Below, piece after piece: positions 32,028 through 42,408 of a stretch of DNA of 64,000 nucleotides. Position 1 is the first letter of the stretch. Each line of letters opens with the position of its first letter. Below the pieces are notes generated by a model, which worked only from the letters and a program-made list of their open reading frames with translations, did no database searches and was not told the DNA's origin. Source of the stretch: Marinobacter aromaticivorans (GTDB taxonomy: Bacteria > Pseudomonadota > Gammaproteobacteria > Pseudomonadales > Oleiphilaceae); assembly GCF_002806975.1 (NCBI RefSeq), contig NZ_NIHD01000005.1:1-64000 (forward strand), read 5' to 3'. The position numbers and the translations under genes were made by a program.

Positions 32028-32859
32028 GACGCTGCTGATCCGGAGCCGGGCGGTTCCGTCCGACCCTCCCCGGCGCCGGGGGGCAACGTCCCTCGGTCCG
32101 GAAAGGGACCGGTTTGGCGTGTTGAAGGCGGTACTGTCTACGGTTCCCTGGCTGCAGGCCGGCCTGGGTGTCGTGATTTTGCTGGTGGCGGGGCTGGTGC
32201 CATGGGCTACCGGGAAAGTGCTGGGCGCCATGGATCAACAAATTCTGGCAATAGACGTAAACGGGGATTTCATTGGCGACAGCCGTGTTGCTATTGAACG
32301 CCAGGCTGGAAAATGGATCGGCAAAAGTTATTTCTCGACGGATCTTTCGGAAATCAAGGCCGATCTGGAGCGACGCCCCTGGGTTGAGACGGTGGCAGTG
32401 CGGCGCGTATGGCCGGATCGGCTGGAGCTTAATGTCCGTGAGAAAAAGCCCCTGGCTTACTGGACGGACGGGCGCCTGGTCAGCCGCAAAGGCGAGCTGT
32501 TCATGCCGCCCAATCCGGAAGTTGCCGGGCGCTTGCCGCAACTCGCGGGCCCGGACGAGCGGGTGCGTGACGTGATCAACATGGCCCGGACCATGAGCGA
32601 TAAACTGGCGGGGCATGGCCTGGGATTCTCCGGATTATCACTGGAACGGCGGGGGGCCTGGACCCTCAGGCTCGCAAACGGGATTGAAGTGGTGCTTGGC
32701 CGGGACCAGGTTGCCAAGCGCTTTGAGCGGTTTATCACAGTGTATGAAAACCGGCTGATATCACGGTCGGACGAAGTTAGCCGGGTAGATGCCCGCTACA
32801 CCAACGGTGTGGCGGTTCAATGGAAAGCGGCACAGGCTGCTTCCGGCCCGAAAACATAG
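32020..32859 (+). CDS. ftsQ: cell division protein FtsQ
   Basis: A 279-aa bitopic divisome protein. A basic cytoplasmic N-terminus (PPRRRG) precedes one membrane helix near residues 48-64 (GLGVVILLVAGLVPWA). A POTRA domain follows (QILAIDVNGDFIG to REKKPLAYW), then the beta domain that binds FtsL and FtsB. ATG 32020 has GGAGGG ahead and overlaps ddlB by 8 bases; the longer frame back to 31972 is inside ddlB. Confidence 0.93.
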   Translation: MLETLLIRSRAVPSDPPRRRGATSLGPERDRFGVLKAVLSTVPWLQAGLGVVILLVAGLVPWATGKVLGAMDQQILAIDVNGDFIGDSRVAIERQAGKWIGKSYFSTDLSEIKADLERRPWVETVAVRRVWPDRLELNVREKKPLAYWTDGRLVSRKGELFMPPNPEVAGRLPQLAGPDERVRDVINMARTMSDKLAGHGLGFSGLSLERRGAWTLRLANGIEVVLGRDQVAKRFERFITVYENRLISRSDEVSRVDARYTNGVAVQWKAAQAASGPKT

Positions 32860-32895
32860 AACAGTCAATTTCAGACCCAGGGTTTGGTGGAACAC

Positions 32896-34131
32896 ATGTC
32901 ATCGGTTGAAACGGAAAACATGATTGTCGGCCTCGATATCGGAACCTCAAAGGTGGTTGCGATCGTCGGCAAACGCAAACTGGACGGAACCATCGAGGTG
33001 GTGGGCGTTGGCTCCCATCCGTCCCGGGGACTGAAGCGGGGCGTTGTAGTCAACATTGAAACCACGGTTCAGGCCATCCAGCGCGCGGTTGAGGAAGCCG
33101 AGTTGATGGCAGGTTGTCGCATTCACTCTGTGTATGCGGGAATCGCCGGTAGTCATATCAAGAGCCTTAACTCGCACGGCATTGTCGCCATTCGTGACCG
33201 GGAAGTGACCCAGGCTGATATCGACCGGGTTATCGATGCGGCACAGGCGGTTGCCATTCCTGCGGATCAGAAAATCCTGCACATTCTGCCGCAGGAGTTT
33301 GTGATCGATAACCAGGAGGGCATCAAGGAGCCCATGGGGATGTCCGGTGTTCGCCTCGAGGCCAAGGTGCATCTGGTGACCTGTGCCGTCAACGCAGCCC
33401 AGAACATTGAGAAATGCATTCGTCGCTGTGGCCTGGAAGCCGACGACATCATTCTGGAACAGCTGGCGTCCAGCCATGCCATCCTCACTGATGATGAAAA
33501 GGAACTGGGTGTCTGCATTGTGGATATGGGTGGCGGTACTACGGATATCGCCGTGTTTACAGGCGGCGCTATCCGCCATACCTCGGTCATTCCCATCGCC
33601 GGCGATCAGGTAACCAATGACATCGCCATGGCCCTGCGAACGCCCACCCAGAATGCGGAAGAAATCAAAATCAAGTACGCCTGCGCTTTGACGCAGCTGG
33701 CGGGCGCTGATGAAACCATAAAGGTACCCAGCGTAGGTGATCGCGCCGCCCGTGATCTTTCACGCCAGGCCCTGGCGGAAGTGGTCGAGCCCCGTTACGA
33801 AGAGCTTTTTACGCTGGTGCAGTCAGAGCTTCGGCGTTCAGGTTTTGAAGACCTGATACCCGCAGGCATCGTGATTACAGGCGGCTCCTCCACCATGGAA
33901 GGCGTGGTGGAGCTGGCTGAAGAGATCTTCCATATGCCGGTAAGGCTTGCTTGTCCGCAAGCGGTCTCCGGTATGACGGAAGTGGTCAACAACCCCATCT
34001 ACGCCACAGGTGTCGGGTTGCTGATTCATGGTTTCCGGCAGATGGATCTTGGCCGGGCACCGGTGCTCAAGGGTGAAGATGCACCCTCGCTGTTGGAGCG
34101 CATGAAGGCCTGGTTTACCGGTCATTTCTGA
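32896..34131 (+). CDS. ftsA: cell division protein FtsA
   Basis: A 411-aa actin-like ATPase that ties FtsZ to the membrane. The phosphate-1 loop VGLDIGTSKVVAIVG, the IVDMGGGTTDIAVF phosphate-2 loop and the ITGGSSTMEGVVELAE adenosine motif are visible. The C-terminal helix SLLERMKAWFTGHF is the amphipathic membrane-targeting sequence. TTG 32884 is an in-frame alternative start; ATG 32896 gives the usual short N-terminus. Confidence 0.96.
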   Translation: MSSVETENMIVGLDIGTSKVVAIVGKRKLDGTIEVVGVGSHPSRGLKRGVVVNIETTVQAIQRAVEEAELMAGCRIHSVYAGIAGSHIKSLNSHGIVAIRDREVTQADIDRVIDAAQAVAIPADQKILHILPQEFVIDNQEGIKEPMGMSGVRLEAKVHLVTCAVNAAQNIEKCIRRCGLEADDIILEQLASSHAILTDDEKELGVCIVDMGGGTTDIAVFTGGAIRHTSVIPIAGDQVTNDIAMALRTPTQNAEEIKIKYACALTQLAGADETIKVPSVGDRAARDLSRQALAEVVEPRYEELFTLVQSELRRSGFEDLIPAGIVITGGSSTMEGVVELAEEIFHMPVRLACPQAVSGMTEVVNNPIYATGVGLLIHGFRQMDLGRAPVLKGEDAPSLLERMKAWFTGHF

Positions 34132-34227
34132 CGGTTCCGGGCAGGCAGTAAACGAAGGTATCTCGAAAATACAATCTCGAACAAACAGCCTGGAACAAGG
34201 CTGAAAACAGCACGAAGGAGAAGGGGA

Positions 34228-35385
34228 ATGTTTGAACTTGTCGATAATGTCCAACAAAACGCAGTCATCAAGGTAGTCGGTGTTGGCGGCGGCGGCGGTA
34301 ACGCCGTGCGTCACATGCTGAACAGCGATGTCGAAGGTGTCGAGTTCATCTGTGCCAATACAGATGCCCAGGCACTGACTGATATGGATGCACGCCAGAT
34401 TATCCAGCTCGGTGGCAACATCACCAAGGGCCTGGGTGCGGGTGCGAACCCTGAAATCGGTCGCCAGTCTGCACTGGAGGATCGCGACCGCATTGCCGAG
34501 GCCATCAGTGGCGCGGATATGGTGTTTATTACCGCCGGAATGGGCGGTGGGACCGGCACTGGTGCCGCTCCAGTGGTTGCCGAGGTGGCCCGGGAAATGG
34601 GTATTCTGACCGTTGCGGTGGTCACCAAGCCGTTCAACTTTGAAGGCGGCAAGCGAATGAGCCTGGCGGAAGCGGGGCTCAAGGAGCTGGAGGAAACCGT
34701 TGACTCGCTGATTACCATCCCGAACGAGAAGCTGCTTGCCGTTCTTGGCAAGAAAACCAGCCTGCTGGATGCTTTCGCCGCGGCAAACGATGTGCTGCTG
34801 GGTGCTGTCCAGGGTATCGCCGACCTGATTACCCGTAATGGTATGATCAACGTCGATTTTGCGGATGTGAAAACCGTCATGTCGGAAATGGGTATGGCGA
34901 TGATGGGTACTGCGCGTGCTACCGGTGAAAACCGTGCACGGGAAGCGGCCGAAGCGGCCATCCGTAGCCCACTGCTGGAAGATGTCAATCTGCAGGGTGC
35001 CAAGGGCATTCTGGTCAACATCACCGCTGGCATGGATCTGAACCTGGGCGAATTCTCCGAAGTTGGCGATATTGTTCGTGAGTTCGCGTCTGACTCAGCC
35101 ACGGTTGTTGTGGGTACCGTCATTGATCCGGAAATGACCGATGAGCTCAAGGTGACGGTTGTTGCCACAGGCCTTGGTGGAGATCGTGAAAAGCCGACCA
35201 AAGTGGTGGATAACACCCGCACACTGGATGGCACAACCGATTACAATCAGCTGGATCGTCCTGCAATCCTGCGTCGCCGTGCGGTATCAGGCGGGAATGT
35301 GGCGATTGACCAGAGCAAGGCAAACGAAGAGCAGGGAGTGGACTATCTCGATATTCCCGCATTCCTTCGCCGGCAGGCTGACTGA
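34228..35385 (+). CDS. ftsZ: cell division protein FtsZ
   Basis: A 385-aa tubulin-like GTPase forming the Z ring. The tubulin signature GGGTGTG is at residues 106-112, preceded by the [15 protein letters not shown] nucleotide loop, and the T7 synergy loop reads [11 protein letters not shown]. The C-terminal conserved peptide [13 protein letters not shown], which FtsA and ZipA bind, is intact after a short linker. A very strong ribosome site (AAGGAGAAGGGG) explains high expression relative to ftsA; the 96-nt gap may hold its own promoter. Confidence 0.98.
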   Translation: MFELVDNVQQNAVIKVVGVGGGGGNAVRHMLNSDVEGVEFICANTDAQALTDMDARQIIQLGGNITKGLGAGANPEIGRQSALEDRDRIAEAISGADMVFITAGMGGGTGTGAAPVVAEVAREMGILTVAVVTKPFNFEGGKRMSLAEAGLKELEETVDSLITIPNEKLLAVLGKKTSLLDAFAAANDVLLGAVQGIADLITRNGMINVDFADVKTVMSEMGMAMMGTARATGENRAREAAEAAIRSPLLEDVNLQGAKGILVNITAGMDLNLGEFSEVGDIVREFASDSATVVVGTVIDPEMTDELKVTVVATGLGGDREKPTKVVDNTRTLDGTTDYNQLDRPAILRRRAVSGGNVAIDQSKANEEQGVDYLDIPAFLRRQAD

Positions 35386-35401
35386 TAGTGTGGCGCAAAA
35401 T

Positions 35402-35449
35402 ATATCCGGTTTGAGGTCGTATTCATACGCCCGGCGGACCTCTTCGGAT
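35402..35449 (+). other. hairpin in the ftsZ-lpxC intergenic region
   Basis: TATCCG (35402-35407) pairs with CGGATA (35444-35449), and inside it GAGGTC (35412-35417) pairs with GACCTC (35436-35441). There is no T-run after it, so it is not a classical terminator; it may be an RNA processing or stability element. Confidence 0.45.
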
Positions 35450-35534
35450 AACGGAGCGCTGACTTCCGGCGATCGGTATTGCATGAAATTCAGGCAATAT
35501 TGATGAGTGTAAATGGTAGTCAGTGGCGTTTTTT

Positions 35535-35577
35535 GATATTCTTCGCCCAGCTTTTTGCCTGGAATATCGCCATTTTT
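35535..35577 (+). terminator. terminator-like hairpin 18 nt ahead of lpxC
   Basis: GATATT pairs with AATATC, with an inner CCAG-CTGG helix, and GCC-A-TTTTTT follows. It could end ftsZ transcription or act as an attenuator for lpxC, because it lies inside the lpxC leader. A second T6 tract precedes it at about 35529-35534. Confidence 0.4.
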
Positions 35578-35594
35578 TACGGAATAACGAACCG

Positions 35595-36512
35595 ATGATC
35601 AGACAACGGACACTCAAAAACACGATCCGTGCTACTGGTGTCGGGCTTCACTCGGGGGAAAAGGTTTACCTTACCCTGAAGCCCGCCCCGGTAGATTCGG
35701 GAATCATTTTCCGGCGCACCGATCTCGACCCGGTGGTCGAAATTCTGGCTTGCGCTGAAAATGTGGGTGAGACCATGCTGTCCACGACGCTGGTAAAAGA
35801 CGGTGTCCGTGTGGCGACCATTGAGCATTTGCTTTCAGCCATGGCTGGTCTCGGTATTGATAACTGCTATGTGGAGCTGAGCGCTGCGGAAGTGCCTATC
35901 ATGGACGGTTCTGCCGGCCCCTTCGTCTTTCTGCTGCAGTCTGCCGGCATTGCCGAGCAGGAGGCGGCCAAACGGTTCATTCGCATCAAGCGCGAAGTGA
36001 CCGTTGAAGAAGGCGACAAGAAGGCGACCTTCCTGCCGTTTGAAGGCTTCAAGGTGAGCTTTGGCATAGACTTTGATCACCCTGTGTTCAAAGGCCGCGC
36101 CCAGACGGCGACCGTGGATTTTTCGAGCACCTCTTTCGTGAAGGAAGTCAGCCGCGCACGGACCTTCGGGTTCATGCGAGACATCGAAAAACTGCGGGCG
36201 ATGAATCTGGCGCTGGGTGGCAGCGTGGATAACGCCATAGTGGTAGACGACTACAAGATCCTGAACGAGGATGGTCTTCGTTATGAGGATGAGTTCGTCA
36301 AACACAAAGTACTGGATGCTATCGGGGATCTGTACCTGTTGGGCAACAGCCTGATTGGCGAGTTCCGTGGCATCAAATCCGGTCACGATCTGAATAATAA
36401 GCTGCTGCGCAAGCTCCTGGCAGAAGAGGACGCATGGGAAGTGGTTACCTTTGATAACGAAGAAACCGCGCCTATCTCCTATATGAAGCCGGTGCTGGCA
36501 GTTCCGGCTTAA
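35595..36512 (+). CDS. lpxC: UDP-3-O-acyl-N-acetylglucosamine deacetylase
   Basis: A 305-aa zinc deacetylase, exactly the E. coli length, catalysing the committed step of lipid A synthesis. The zinc site is visible as His78 in [11 protein letters not shown] (with Glu77), and His237 and Asp241 in [20 protein letters not shown] holds the catalytic histidine. ATG 35595 is chosen over the long open frame from 35523, which has no LpxC similarity. It follows ftsZ as in most gammaproteobacteria. Confidence 0.97.
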   Translation: MIRQRTLKNTIRATGVGLHSGEKVYLTLKPAPVDSGIIFRRTDLDPVVEILACAENVGETMLSTTLVKDGVRVATIEHLLSAMAGLGIDNCYVELSAAEVPIMDGSAGPFVFLLQSAGIAEQEAAKRFIRIKREVTVEEGDKKATFLPFEGFKVSFGIDFDHPVFKGRAQTATVDFSSTSFVKEVSRARTFGFMRDIEKLRAMNLALGGSVDNAIVVDDYKILNEDGLRYEDEFVKHKVLDAIGDLYLLGNSLIGEFRGIKSGHDLNNKLLRKLLAEEDAWEVVTFDNEETAPISYMKPVLAVPA

Positions 36513-36523
36513 GGCGGGAGGCC

Positions 36524-36970
36524 TTAATCCCGGGCGTGGCTTGCGAGTTTTTCGAGAACCTCGCGTAATTTTTGATCCTTCGTGTGCCTGGCTTCCTCTT
36601 TGAGGAGCCGGGCATTTTCTTTACTCAGCGCCAGCTTTTTAGCCGGTGGTTTTTCGCTAAACCTCGGTGGCACCACTTTTACCTTGAGCTTCCATACAAA
36701 CCGGAACAGCTCGTTCTCCCGCAAAGCTTCCATAATCTCATGTTGACGGAACCGGATCTGGCTGGCTTTTCCTGCGCTATCGGTAGACAGGGTAAGTTCA
36801 CCCTCAATGCAGCTAACGAAGCGGGTACCTGTTGCCAGCGCCGGTGGTAAGGAGGCTAAAACTTCCTTTTCTGCACTGCGATGGGTGTTGGCTTTGGCCA
36901 TCAGCTCGCGCAGAACCGGTGTTGAGCCAGGGTTGTCGAAGGTTATTTTTTGCTCATTTTTTCGTTTCAT
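36524..36970 (-). CDS. dciA: DciA-like replicative helicase loader (DUF721)
   Basis: A 148-aa protein of the DUF721 family. In bacteria without a phage-derived DnaC, DciA interacts with DnaB and supports its loading. The family core is seen as LASLPPALATGTRFVSCIEG, then a strand-rich segment, then IRFRQHEIMEALREN. The C-terminal half is highly charged and probably flexible. Its place between lpxC and secA next to an M23 peptidase matches the Pseudomonas locus. ATG 36970 is preferred; a GTG at 37021 extends the frame but lacks a ribosome site. It converges with lpxC, 11 nt apart. Confidence 0.82.
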   Translation of the reverse strand: MKRKNEQKITFDNPGSTPVLRELMAKANTHRSAEKEVLASLPPALATGTRFVSCIEGELTLSTDSAGKASQIRFRQHEIMEALRENELFRFVWKLKVKVVPPRFSEKPPAKKLALSKENARLLKEEARHTKDQKLREVLEKLASHARD

Positions 36971-37182
36971 AGAGTGTTTTATTCTCGACGACCGGGATAA
37001 CGATTGGTTACACTTCGGCACGCTTTGTGCGTAGTGCCAGCGCCACTCTTGTTTTACCCTGATGTAAAAGAGTATGTCTACCGGGCGCTACGATTTTTCG
37101 GTACGTAGTTGTTGCTAAGGATGGCAGACCCACTCGGAACATTCCGGGCTGCAACACTACAGGATAAGGTTGCGGTTCATTG

Positions 37183-38136
37183 ATGAAACCAGATGACACT
37201 ATGAATATCATTCTTGTTGGCAAGAGTCACGGCAAGTCCCGCGTGCTGGCGCTGAACGGCAAGACTGTTTTAGCCTTCACGCTGGTTGTTGCCGCACTGG
37301 TTGTCGCCGCAGGTTATGCTGGTTACAGTGCTGCAGTGATTCAGGCAGAAGCCGGCCAGCCTTCCGACTCAGAACTTGTCGCTATGTGGCAGGCCAGGCT
37401 TGATAGCCAGAAAGCTGAACTGGCCGGAGTGCAGCAGAATGTCCAGGACCAGGTAGATGCCCTGACGCTCCGTTTGGGCGAGATACAGGGCCGGTTACTG
37501 CGCCTTGACGCGCTGGGTCAGCGCTTTGTGGAATCCGGGCTGGTTGCCAGTGACGAATTCGATTTCAATCAGCCAGCTGCCGTGGGTGGCCCGGAAGAAT
37601 CGCTTCCGACCGATTCCTTCTCGGCGCCGGATCTGACCCGGATGATTGACGAGCTTGAACGCAAGATGCAGGATCGTGAACAACAGCTGCGCTTGCTGGA
37701 TCAGGTTTCCTCCCGTCAGAAACTTGAAGATGAACTCTATCTGGAAGGTCGCCCGATTACCTGGGGCTGGTTATCTTCACGCTACGGTTACCGCTCCGAT
37801 CCGTTTACCGGGAAGCGTACCTGGCATGCAGGCGTTGACCTTGCGGGCAAGGAAGGCAGTGATATTATTTCTGTTGCCGGTGGTGTGGTAACCTACGCTT
37901 CCGAGCGTTTCGGATACGGCAATCTGGTTGAGGTTGATCACGGTGATGGCCTGGTTACCCGCTATGCACACTGCAAGACCATCAAGGTAGAAGTGGGGGA
38001 TGTTGTCCAGAAGGGGCAGGTTCTGGCACTGATGGGAAGCACCGGTCGTTCTACCGGCCCTCATGTTCATTTTGAGGTGATTCGCAACGGTAAAACCGAA
38101 AACCCGGAAACCTACATCAAGAGAGCCAGCCGTTAA
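37183..38136 (+). CDS. M23 family metallopeptidase (LytM domain), membrane-anchored
   Basis: A protein of about 317 aa with one N-terminal membrane helix (about 28-48, AFTLVVAALVVAAGYAGY), a periplasmic coiled-coil region (about 65-180) and a C-terminal LytM domain. The zinc ligands and catalytic histidines appear intact: WHAGVDLAG (His and Asp), RYAHC and GPHVHFEV. It could therefore be an active endopeptidase rather than an EnvC-type regulator. Such genes sit beside secA in Pseudomonas. Start uncertain: ATG 37183 is used, and ATG 37201 (MNIILVGKSHG) may be the true one. Confidence 0.88.
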   Translation: MKPDDTMNIILVGKSHGKSRVLALNGKTVLAFTLVVAALVVAAGYAGYSAAVIQAEAGQPSDSELVAMWQARLDSQKAELAGVQQNVQDQVDALTLRLGEIQGRLLRLDALGQRFVESGLVASDEFDFNQPAAVGGPEESLPTDSFSAPDLTRMIDELERKMQDREQQLRLLDQVSSRQKLEDELYLEGRPITWGWLSSRYGYRSDPFTGKRTWHAGVDLAGKEGSDIISVAGGVVTYASERFGYGNLVEVDHGDGLVTRYAHCKTIKVEVGDVVQKGQVLALMGSTGRSTGPHVHFEVIRNGKTENPETYIKRASR

Positions 38137-38249
38137 ACGCACGGCTTTTGCCTGGTGCCTGTCAGCCCCCGCCAGCCTCAGCAGGTTCCAAAGTTCCCGG
38201 TATTTGGCACAGGATAGCCACAGAACGTCGGCTATGTGCGCCCTGCCTT

Positions 38250-38277
38250 TTGTACTCCCGCAAAATAAGGTTAGAAT
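38250..38277 (+). promoter_or_regulatory. secA promoter
   Basis: TTGTAC (38250-38255) and TAGAAT (38272-38277) are 16 nt apart; the start would be near 38284, 31 nt before secA. No secM-like arrest peptide is present upstream, so the E. coli type of SecM control is absent. Confidence 0.5.
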
Positions 38278-38314
38278 GCCGGCTTCCTCCGTTTAATCAC
38301 AGAAGCAGTGGTCT

Positions 38315-41050
38315 ATGTTCTCAAAGTTTGCAACCAAGATGTTCGGCAGTAAAAATGCCAGAGAAATCAAGAGAATGCGCAAGATCGCCTTGCGTGTTAA
38401 CGAGCTTGAAGAGCAGTTTGGCAATCTGGCGGACACCGAGTTGCAGGGCAAAACGGCTGAGTTCCGTCGCCGTCTTGATGAAGGTGAGAGTTTGGATGCA
38501 CTGTTGCCGGAAGCCTTTGCAACGGTTCGCGAGGCCAGCCGCCGTGTTATGGGTATGCGTCATTACGATGTGCAGCTTATTGGTGGCATAACCCTGCATG
38601 AAGGCCGGATTGCGGAGATGAAGACCGGTGAAGGTAAAACCCTGGTTGCGACCGCTGCGGTTTATCTTAATGCCCTGCCTGGTAAAGGCGTGCACGTAGT
38701 AACTGTAAACGATTATCTGGCACGCCGTGATGCGGAATGGATGGGCAAGCTCTATCGTTTTCTGGGGTTACAGGTGGGTGTGGTTGTTGCTGGCCAGTCG
38801 CCAGAAGAAAAGCGGGCTGCGTACCAGGCCGATATTACCTACGGCACCAACAACGAATTCGGCTTTGATTACCTCCGCGACAACATGGCATTCAGCACCG
38901 AAGACAAGGTGCAGCGTGGCCTTCACTACGCCATAGTGGACGAAGTTGACTCCATTCTGATCGACGAAGCCCGCACCCCCCTGATCATTTCCGGCGCCGC
39001 TGAAGACAGTTCCAAAGCCTACCTGGCCATTAATGAGCTGATACCCAGCCTGGAGAAAGGCGAGGTCAATGAGGAGGGCGAGTCCTCCGGCGATTTCACC
39101 ATTGATGAAAAGACGCGCCAGGTTGAACTGACCGAAGCGGGCCACGAACGGGTTGAAGAACTGTTGCTAAGCCGCCAGCTGCTTGAAGAGGGCGAAAGTC
39201 TCTACTCCGCAGCCAACCTCAGTCTGCTGCACCATGTTCATTCAGCGCTTCGCGCTCACCACCTCTTTCAGAAGGATGTGGATTACATCGTTCAGGGCGG
39301 TCAGGTTGTTATTGTTGACGAGCACACAGGCCGTACCATGCCGGGCCGGCGTTGGAGCGAGGGCCTGCATCAGGCAATAGAAGCCAAAGAAGGCCTGAAG
39401 ATCCAGGCCGAAAGCCAGACTCTGGCTTCAACCACGTTCCAGAATTATTTCCGCCTTTACGACAAACTTGCCGGCATGACCGGTACGGCGGATACAGAAG
39501 CTTTCGAGTTTCGCCAGATTTACGGCCTGGATGTGGTGGTCATACCCCCCAACAAACCGATCCAGCGCATTGACTACAACGATCTCGTTTACCTGACGCA
39601 GGAAGAGAAATTCCACGCCATTATTGATGAAATCAAGGATGTGACAGGCGAAGGGCGGCCCATTCTGGTGGGTACGGCTTCCATCGAAGCCTCGGAATTG
39701 CTTTCCATGCTGCTGAAAAAAGCCCGCATCGAGCACAAGATTCTGAACGCCAAGCAGCACGAATCGGAAGCCCAGATTATTGCCCAGGCCGGTCGCCCCG
39801 GTGCGGTCACCATCGCCACCAATATGGCTGGCCGGGGTACGGATATCGTACTGGGTGGTAACTGGGAGCACGAAGCTGCTGCCCTGGACAACCCCACAGA
39901 GGAAGAAATCGCGCGCCTGAAGGCAGAGTGGACAGAACGCCACAATCAGGTTCTGGAAGCCGGCGGCCTGCATATTGTGGGTACTGAGCGCCATGAGTCC
40001 CGACGTATAGACAACCAGTTGCGCGGTCGTGCGGGCCGTCAGGGGGATCCGGGCTCTTCCCGTTTCTTCCTGTCTCTGGAAGATAACCTGATGCGTATCT
40101 TCGCGCCGGATCGGGTCAAGAGCCTGATGCAGGCCATGGGGATGAAGAAAGGTGAAGCCATTGAACACCGGATGGTCACCAACGCCATTGAAAAGTCCCA
40201 GCGCAAGGTCGAAGGGCGTAACTTCGACATGCGTAAAACACTGCTTGAGTACGACGACGTAGCCAACGATCAGCGTACGGTTATCTACGATCAGCGTAAC
40301 GAAGTGATGTCTTCCGATGATATCTCCGAGATGGTCGATACCATTCGTGCAGACGTTGTTGATGCGCTGATCAGCGAGCATATTCCGCCCCAGAGCATGC
40401 CGGAGCAGTGGGATGTGGCTGGTCTGGAATCGCAGCTGCAGTCTGAGATGGCCATCGATCTGCCGGTTCAGACCTGGCTGGAAGAGGACAAGAAGCTTTA
40501 CGAAGAGAACTTGCGCCAGAAAATTCTGGACGAAATCGTGGCCGCGTACCGGGCTAAGGAAGAAATTGCCGGCTCCGAGTCCATGCGCAAATTTGAGAAG
40601 CAGGTGTTCCTGCAGGTACTCGATACCCTCTGGAAAGAGCACCTCTCCAACATGGATCACCTGCGCCGTGGTATCCATCTGCGTGGCTATGCCCAGAAGA
40701 ACCCCAAGCAGGAATACAAGCGTGAAGCGTTTAACCTGTTTGAGACCATGCTGGAAACCATGAAGCGTGATGTCACCAGAGTACTTTGTCACGTTCGGGT
40801 CCAGAGCCGGGAAGAGATGGACGAAATTGAGCGCCGGCGCAAGGAAGAACTGGAACAGGAACTTGCCAGGGCACGCCTGCGTCATGACGAAACCAGTGCA
40901 ACAGCACAGAGCGAAGGCGAGCGAAAAAATGAGGGTCAGGCGGCTGTGCCCGAAACCTTTGTGCGCCAGGAGCGCAAGGTGGGCCGTAACGAGCCCTGCC
41001 CATGCGGATCCGGCAAAAAGTACAAGCAGTGCTGCGGTAAGGTGAGCTGA
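38315..41050 (+). CDS. secA: protein translocase motor ATPase SecA
   Basis: A 911-aa ATPase that drives preproteins through SecYEG. Walker A is [11 protein letters not shown] near residue 105, Walker [18 protein letters not shown] near 210, and the helicase-like motif [13 protein letters not shown] near 505. A long preprotein cross-linking and scaffold region follows. The C-terminus carries the zinc motif [13 protein letters not shown] that binds SecB. It is full length, followed by a terminator. Confidence 0.98.
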   Translation: MFSKFATKMFGSKNAREIKRMRKIALRVNELEEQFGNLADTELQGKTAEFRRRLDEGESLDALLPEAFATVREASRRVMGMRHYDVQLIGGITLHEGRIAEMKTGEGKTLVATAAVYLNALPGKGVHVVTVNDYLARRDAEWMGKLYRFLGLQVGVVVAGQSPEEKRAAYQADITYGTNNEFGFDYLRDNMAFSTEDKVQRGLHYAIVDEVDSILIDEARTPLIISGAAEDSSKAYLAINELIPSLEKGEVNEEGESSGDFTIDEKTRQVELTEAGHERVEELLLSRQLLEEGESLYSAANLSLLHHVHSALRAHHLFQKDVDYIVQGGQVVIVDEHTGRTMPGRRWSEGLHQAIEAKEGLKIQAESQTLASTTFQNYFRLYDKLAGMTGTADTEAFEFRQIYGLDVVVIPPNKPIQRIDYNDLVYLTQEEKFHAIIDEIKDVTGEGRPILVGTASIEASELLSMLLKKARIEHKILNAKQHESEAQIIAQAGRPGAVTIATNMAGRGTDIVLGGNWEHEAAALDNPTEEEIARLKAEWTERHNQVLEAGGLHIVGTERHESRRIDNQLRGRAGRQGDPGSSRFFLSLEDNLMRIFAPDRVKSLMQAMGMKKGEAIEHRMVTNAIEKSQRKVEGRNFDMRKTLLEYDDVANDQRTVIYDQRNEVMSSDDISEMVDTIRADVVDALISEHIPPQSMPEQWDVAGLESQLQSEMAIDLPVQTWLEEDKKLYEENLRQKILDEIVAAYRAKEEIAGSESMRKFEKQVFLQVLDTLWKEHLSNMDHLRRGIHLRGYAQKNPKQEYKREAFNLFETMLETMKRDVTRVLCHVRVQSREEMDEIERRRKEELEQELARARLRHDETSATAQSEGERKNEGQAAVPETFVRQERKVGRNEPCPCGSGKKYKQCCGKVS

Positions 41051-41083
41051 TCCGCACCCGCACTGACAGTTAGTTAAGTACGG

Positions 41084-41124
41084 AACCCGCAATCGACCAG
41101 TTGACTGGCAGACTGCGGGTTTTT
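41084..41124 (+). terminator. rho-independent terminator after secA
   Basis: AACCCGCA (41084-41091) pairs with TGCGGGTT (41114-41121), with a small inner CCAGTTGACTGG helix in the loop, and ends in TTTTT. Confidence 0.88.
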
Positions 41125-41167
41125 CGTTTACAGGCATATTTGTTTCAGAATCAGAAGGAGTGGCAGG

Positions 41168-42385
41168 ATGGCGGTCGGACCAGGAACCTTACCCGAATTT
41201 TTCCCGGTAGCGGGTGTCAGGCTGGGTGTTGCCAGCGCCGGAATAAAAAAGCCCGGTCGCAGGGATCTGGTAGTGTTTGAGCTGGCACCGGGTAGCCGGG
41301 TTGCCGGCCTGTTTACCCGCAACCGGTTTTGCGCGGCGCCGGTTACCCTGAGCCGCCAGCATCTGGCGGAGAAAGCGCCGCGCTATCTTCTGATTAACAC
41401 AGGCAATGCCAATGCCGGCACCGGCCGGCGCGGCATGGAGGATGCGATAGCCTGCTGTGAGGCTTTAGCAAAGCAGGCCGGTGTCAGTACCGCTGAAGTG
41501 CTGCCGTTTTCCACCGGTGTGATTGGTGAGCCTTTGCCGGTTCAGAAAATTGTGAACGCCTTGCCAGATGCCCTGGCCAACACGGCAGACAATCACTGGG
41601 CAGAAGCGGCGAGCGGCATCATGACCACAGATACACGGCCCAAGGGCGCGTCAAGGCAGATTGACCTGGGCGGCCACACAATCGCCATTTCCGGCATCAG
41701 CAAGGGGGCCGGAATGATTCGCCCCAACATGGCCACCATGCTGGGCTTTATTGCCACCGATGCCCGTATTGCGCCCGATGCATTGCAGGTCCTGGCATCG
41801 GAGCTGGGGGAGCAATCCTTCAACCGGATTACCATTGATGGCGATACCTCCACCAACGACGCCTGCATGCTCATTGCCAGCGGCCAGTATAGCGGGCCGG
41901 AGATTACCCTCGACAGCCCGCATCTGCCGCCGCTTCAGGAGGCATTAAAAGAAATCTATATGGATCTTGCGCATGCCATAGTGCGCGACGGTGAAGGTGC
42001 AACCAAGTTTGTCACCATTCGGGTGACGGGCGCCAGGACCCGGCAGGAGGCTCTGGATGTGGCTTACACTGTGGCGCATTCGCCTTTGGTAAAAACCGCC
42101 CTGTTTGCATCAGACCCCAACTGGGGGCGTATTCTGGCGGCGGTTGGCCGCGCCGGTATTGAGGATCTGGACGTTAATGTTCTGGAAATCCACCTCGGAG
42201 ACGTATGTCTCGTGCGGGACGGTGGCCGTGCTGAGGATTATTCCGAGGAGCGGGGGCAAGCGGTCATGGACCAGGAAGAAATAACCATCGCCATTGATCT
42301 CAAACGGGGTGAGGTGAGTGAAACGGTCTGGACCTGCGATTTCTCCCACGACTATGTCAGCATCAACGCAGACTATCGCAGCTGA
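41168..42385 (+). CDS. argJ: bifunctional ornithine acetyltransferase / N-acetylglutamate synthase
   Basis: A 405-aa Ntn-type enzyme that recycles the acetyl group in arginine synthesis. The autocleavage site lies in KGAGMIRPNMATMLGF, where the Ala-Thr bond before Met-Leu-Gly (ATMLG) gives the catalytic Thr of the beta chain. GNANAGTGRRGMEDA, STGVIGEPLP, TIDGDTSTND and SDPNWGRILAAVGRAG are also family signatures. AGAAGGAG lies upstream of the ATG. Having argJ suggests the cyclic arginine pathway. Confidence 0.96.
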   Translation: MAVGPGTLPEFFPVAGVRLGVASAGIKKPGRRDLVVFELAPGSRVAGLFTRNRFCAAPVTLSRQHLAEKAPRYLLINTGNANAGTGRRGMEDAIACCEALAKQAGVSTAEVLPFSTGVIGEPLPVQKIVNALPDALANTADNHWAEAASGIMTTDTRPKGASRQIDLGGHTIAISGISKGAGMIRPNMATMLGFIATDARIAPDALQVLASELGEQSFNRITIDGDTSTNDACMLIASGQYSGPEITLDSPHLPPLQEALKEIYMDLAHAIVRDGEGATKFVTIRVTGARTRQEALDVAYTVAHSPLVKTALFASDPNWGRILAAVGRAGIEDLDVNVLEIHLGDVCLVRDGGRAEDYSEERGQAVMDQEEITIAIDLKRGEVSETVWTCDFSHDYVSINADYRS

Positions 42386-42408
42386 GAATGACCGCAGTGG
42401 AGTCGGAT

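Noticed and set aside
38137..38314. A secM-like regulatory gene ahead of secA
   Set aside because: No open frame with a signal peptide and arrest motif is present; only a promoter is visible.
39428..41137. A 569-codon open frame antisense to secA
   Set aside because: It mirrors the codon bias of secA on the opposite strand, resembles no protein I know and has no promoter or ribosome site. Similar long antisense frames oppose leuA, ftsI, murE and murD.
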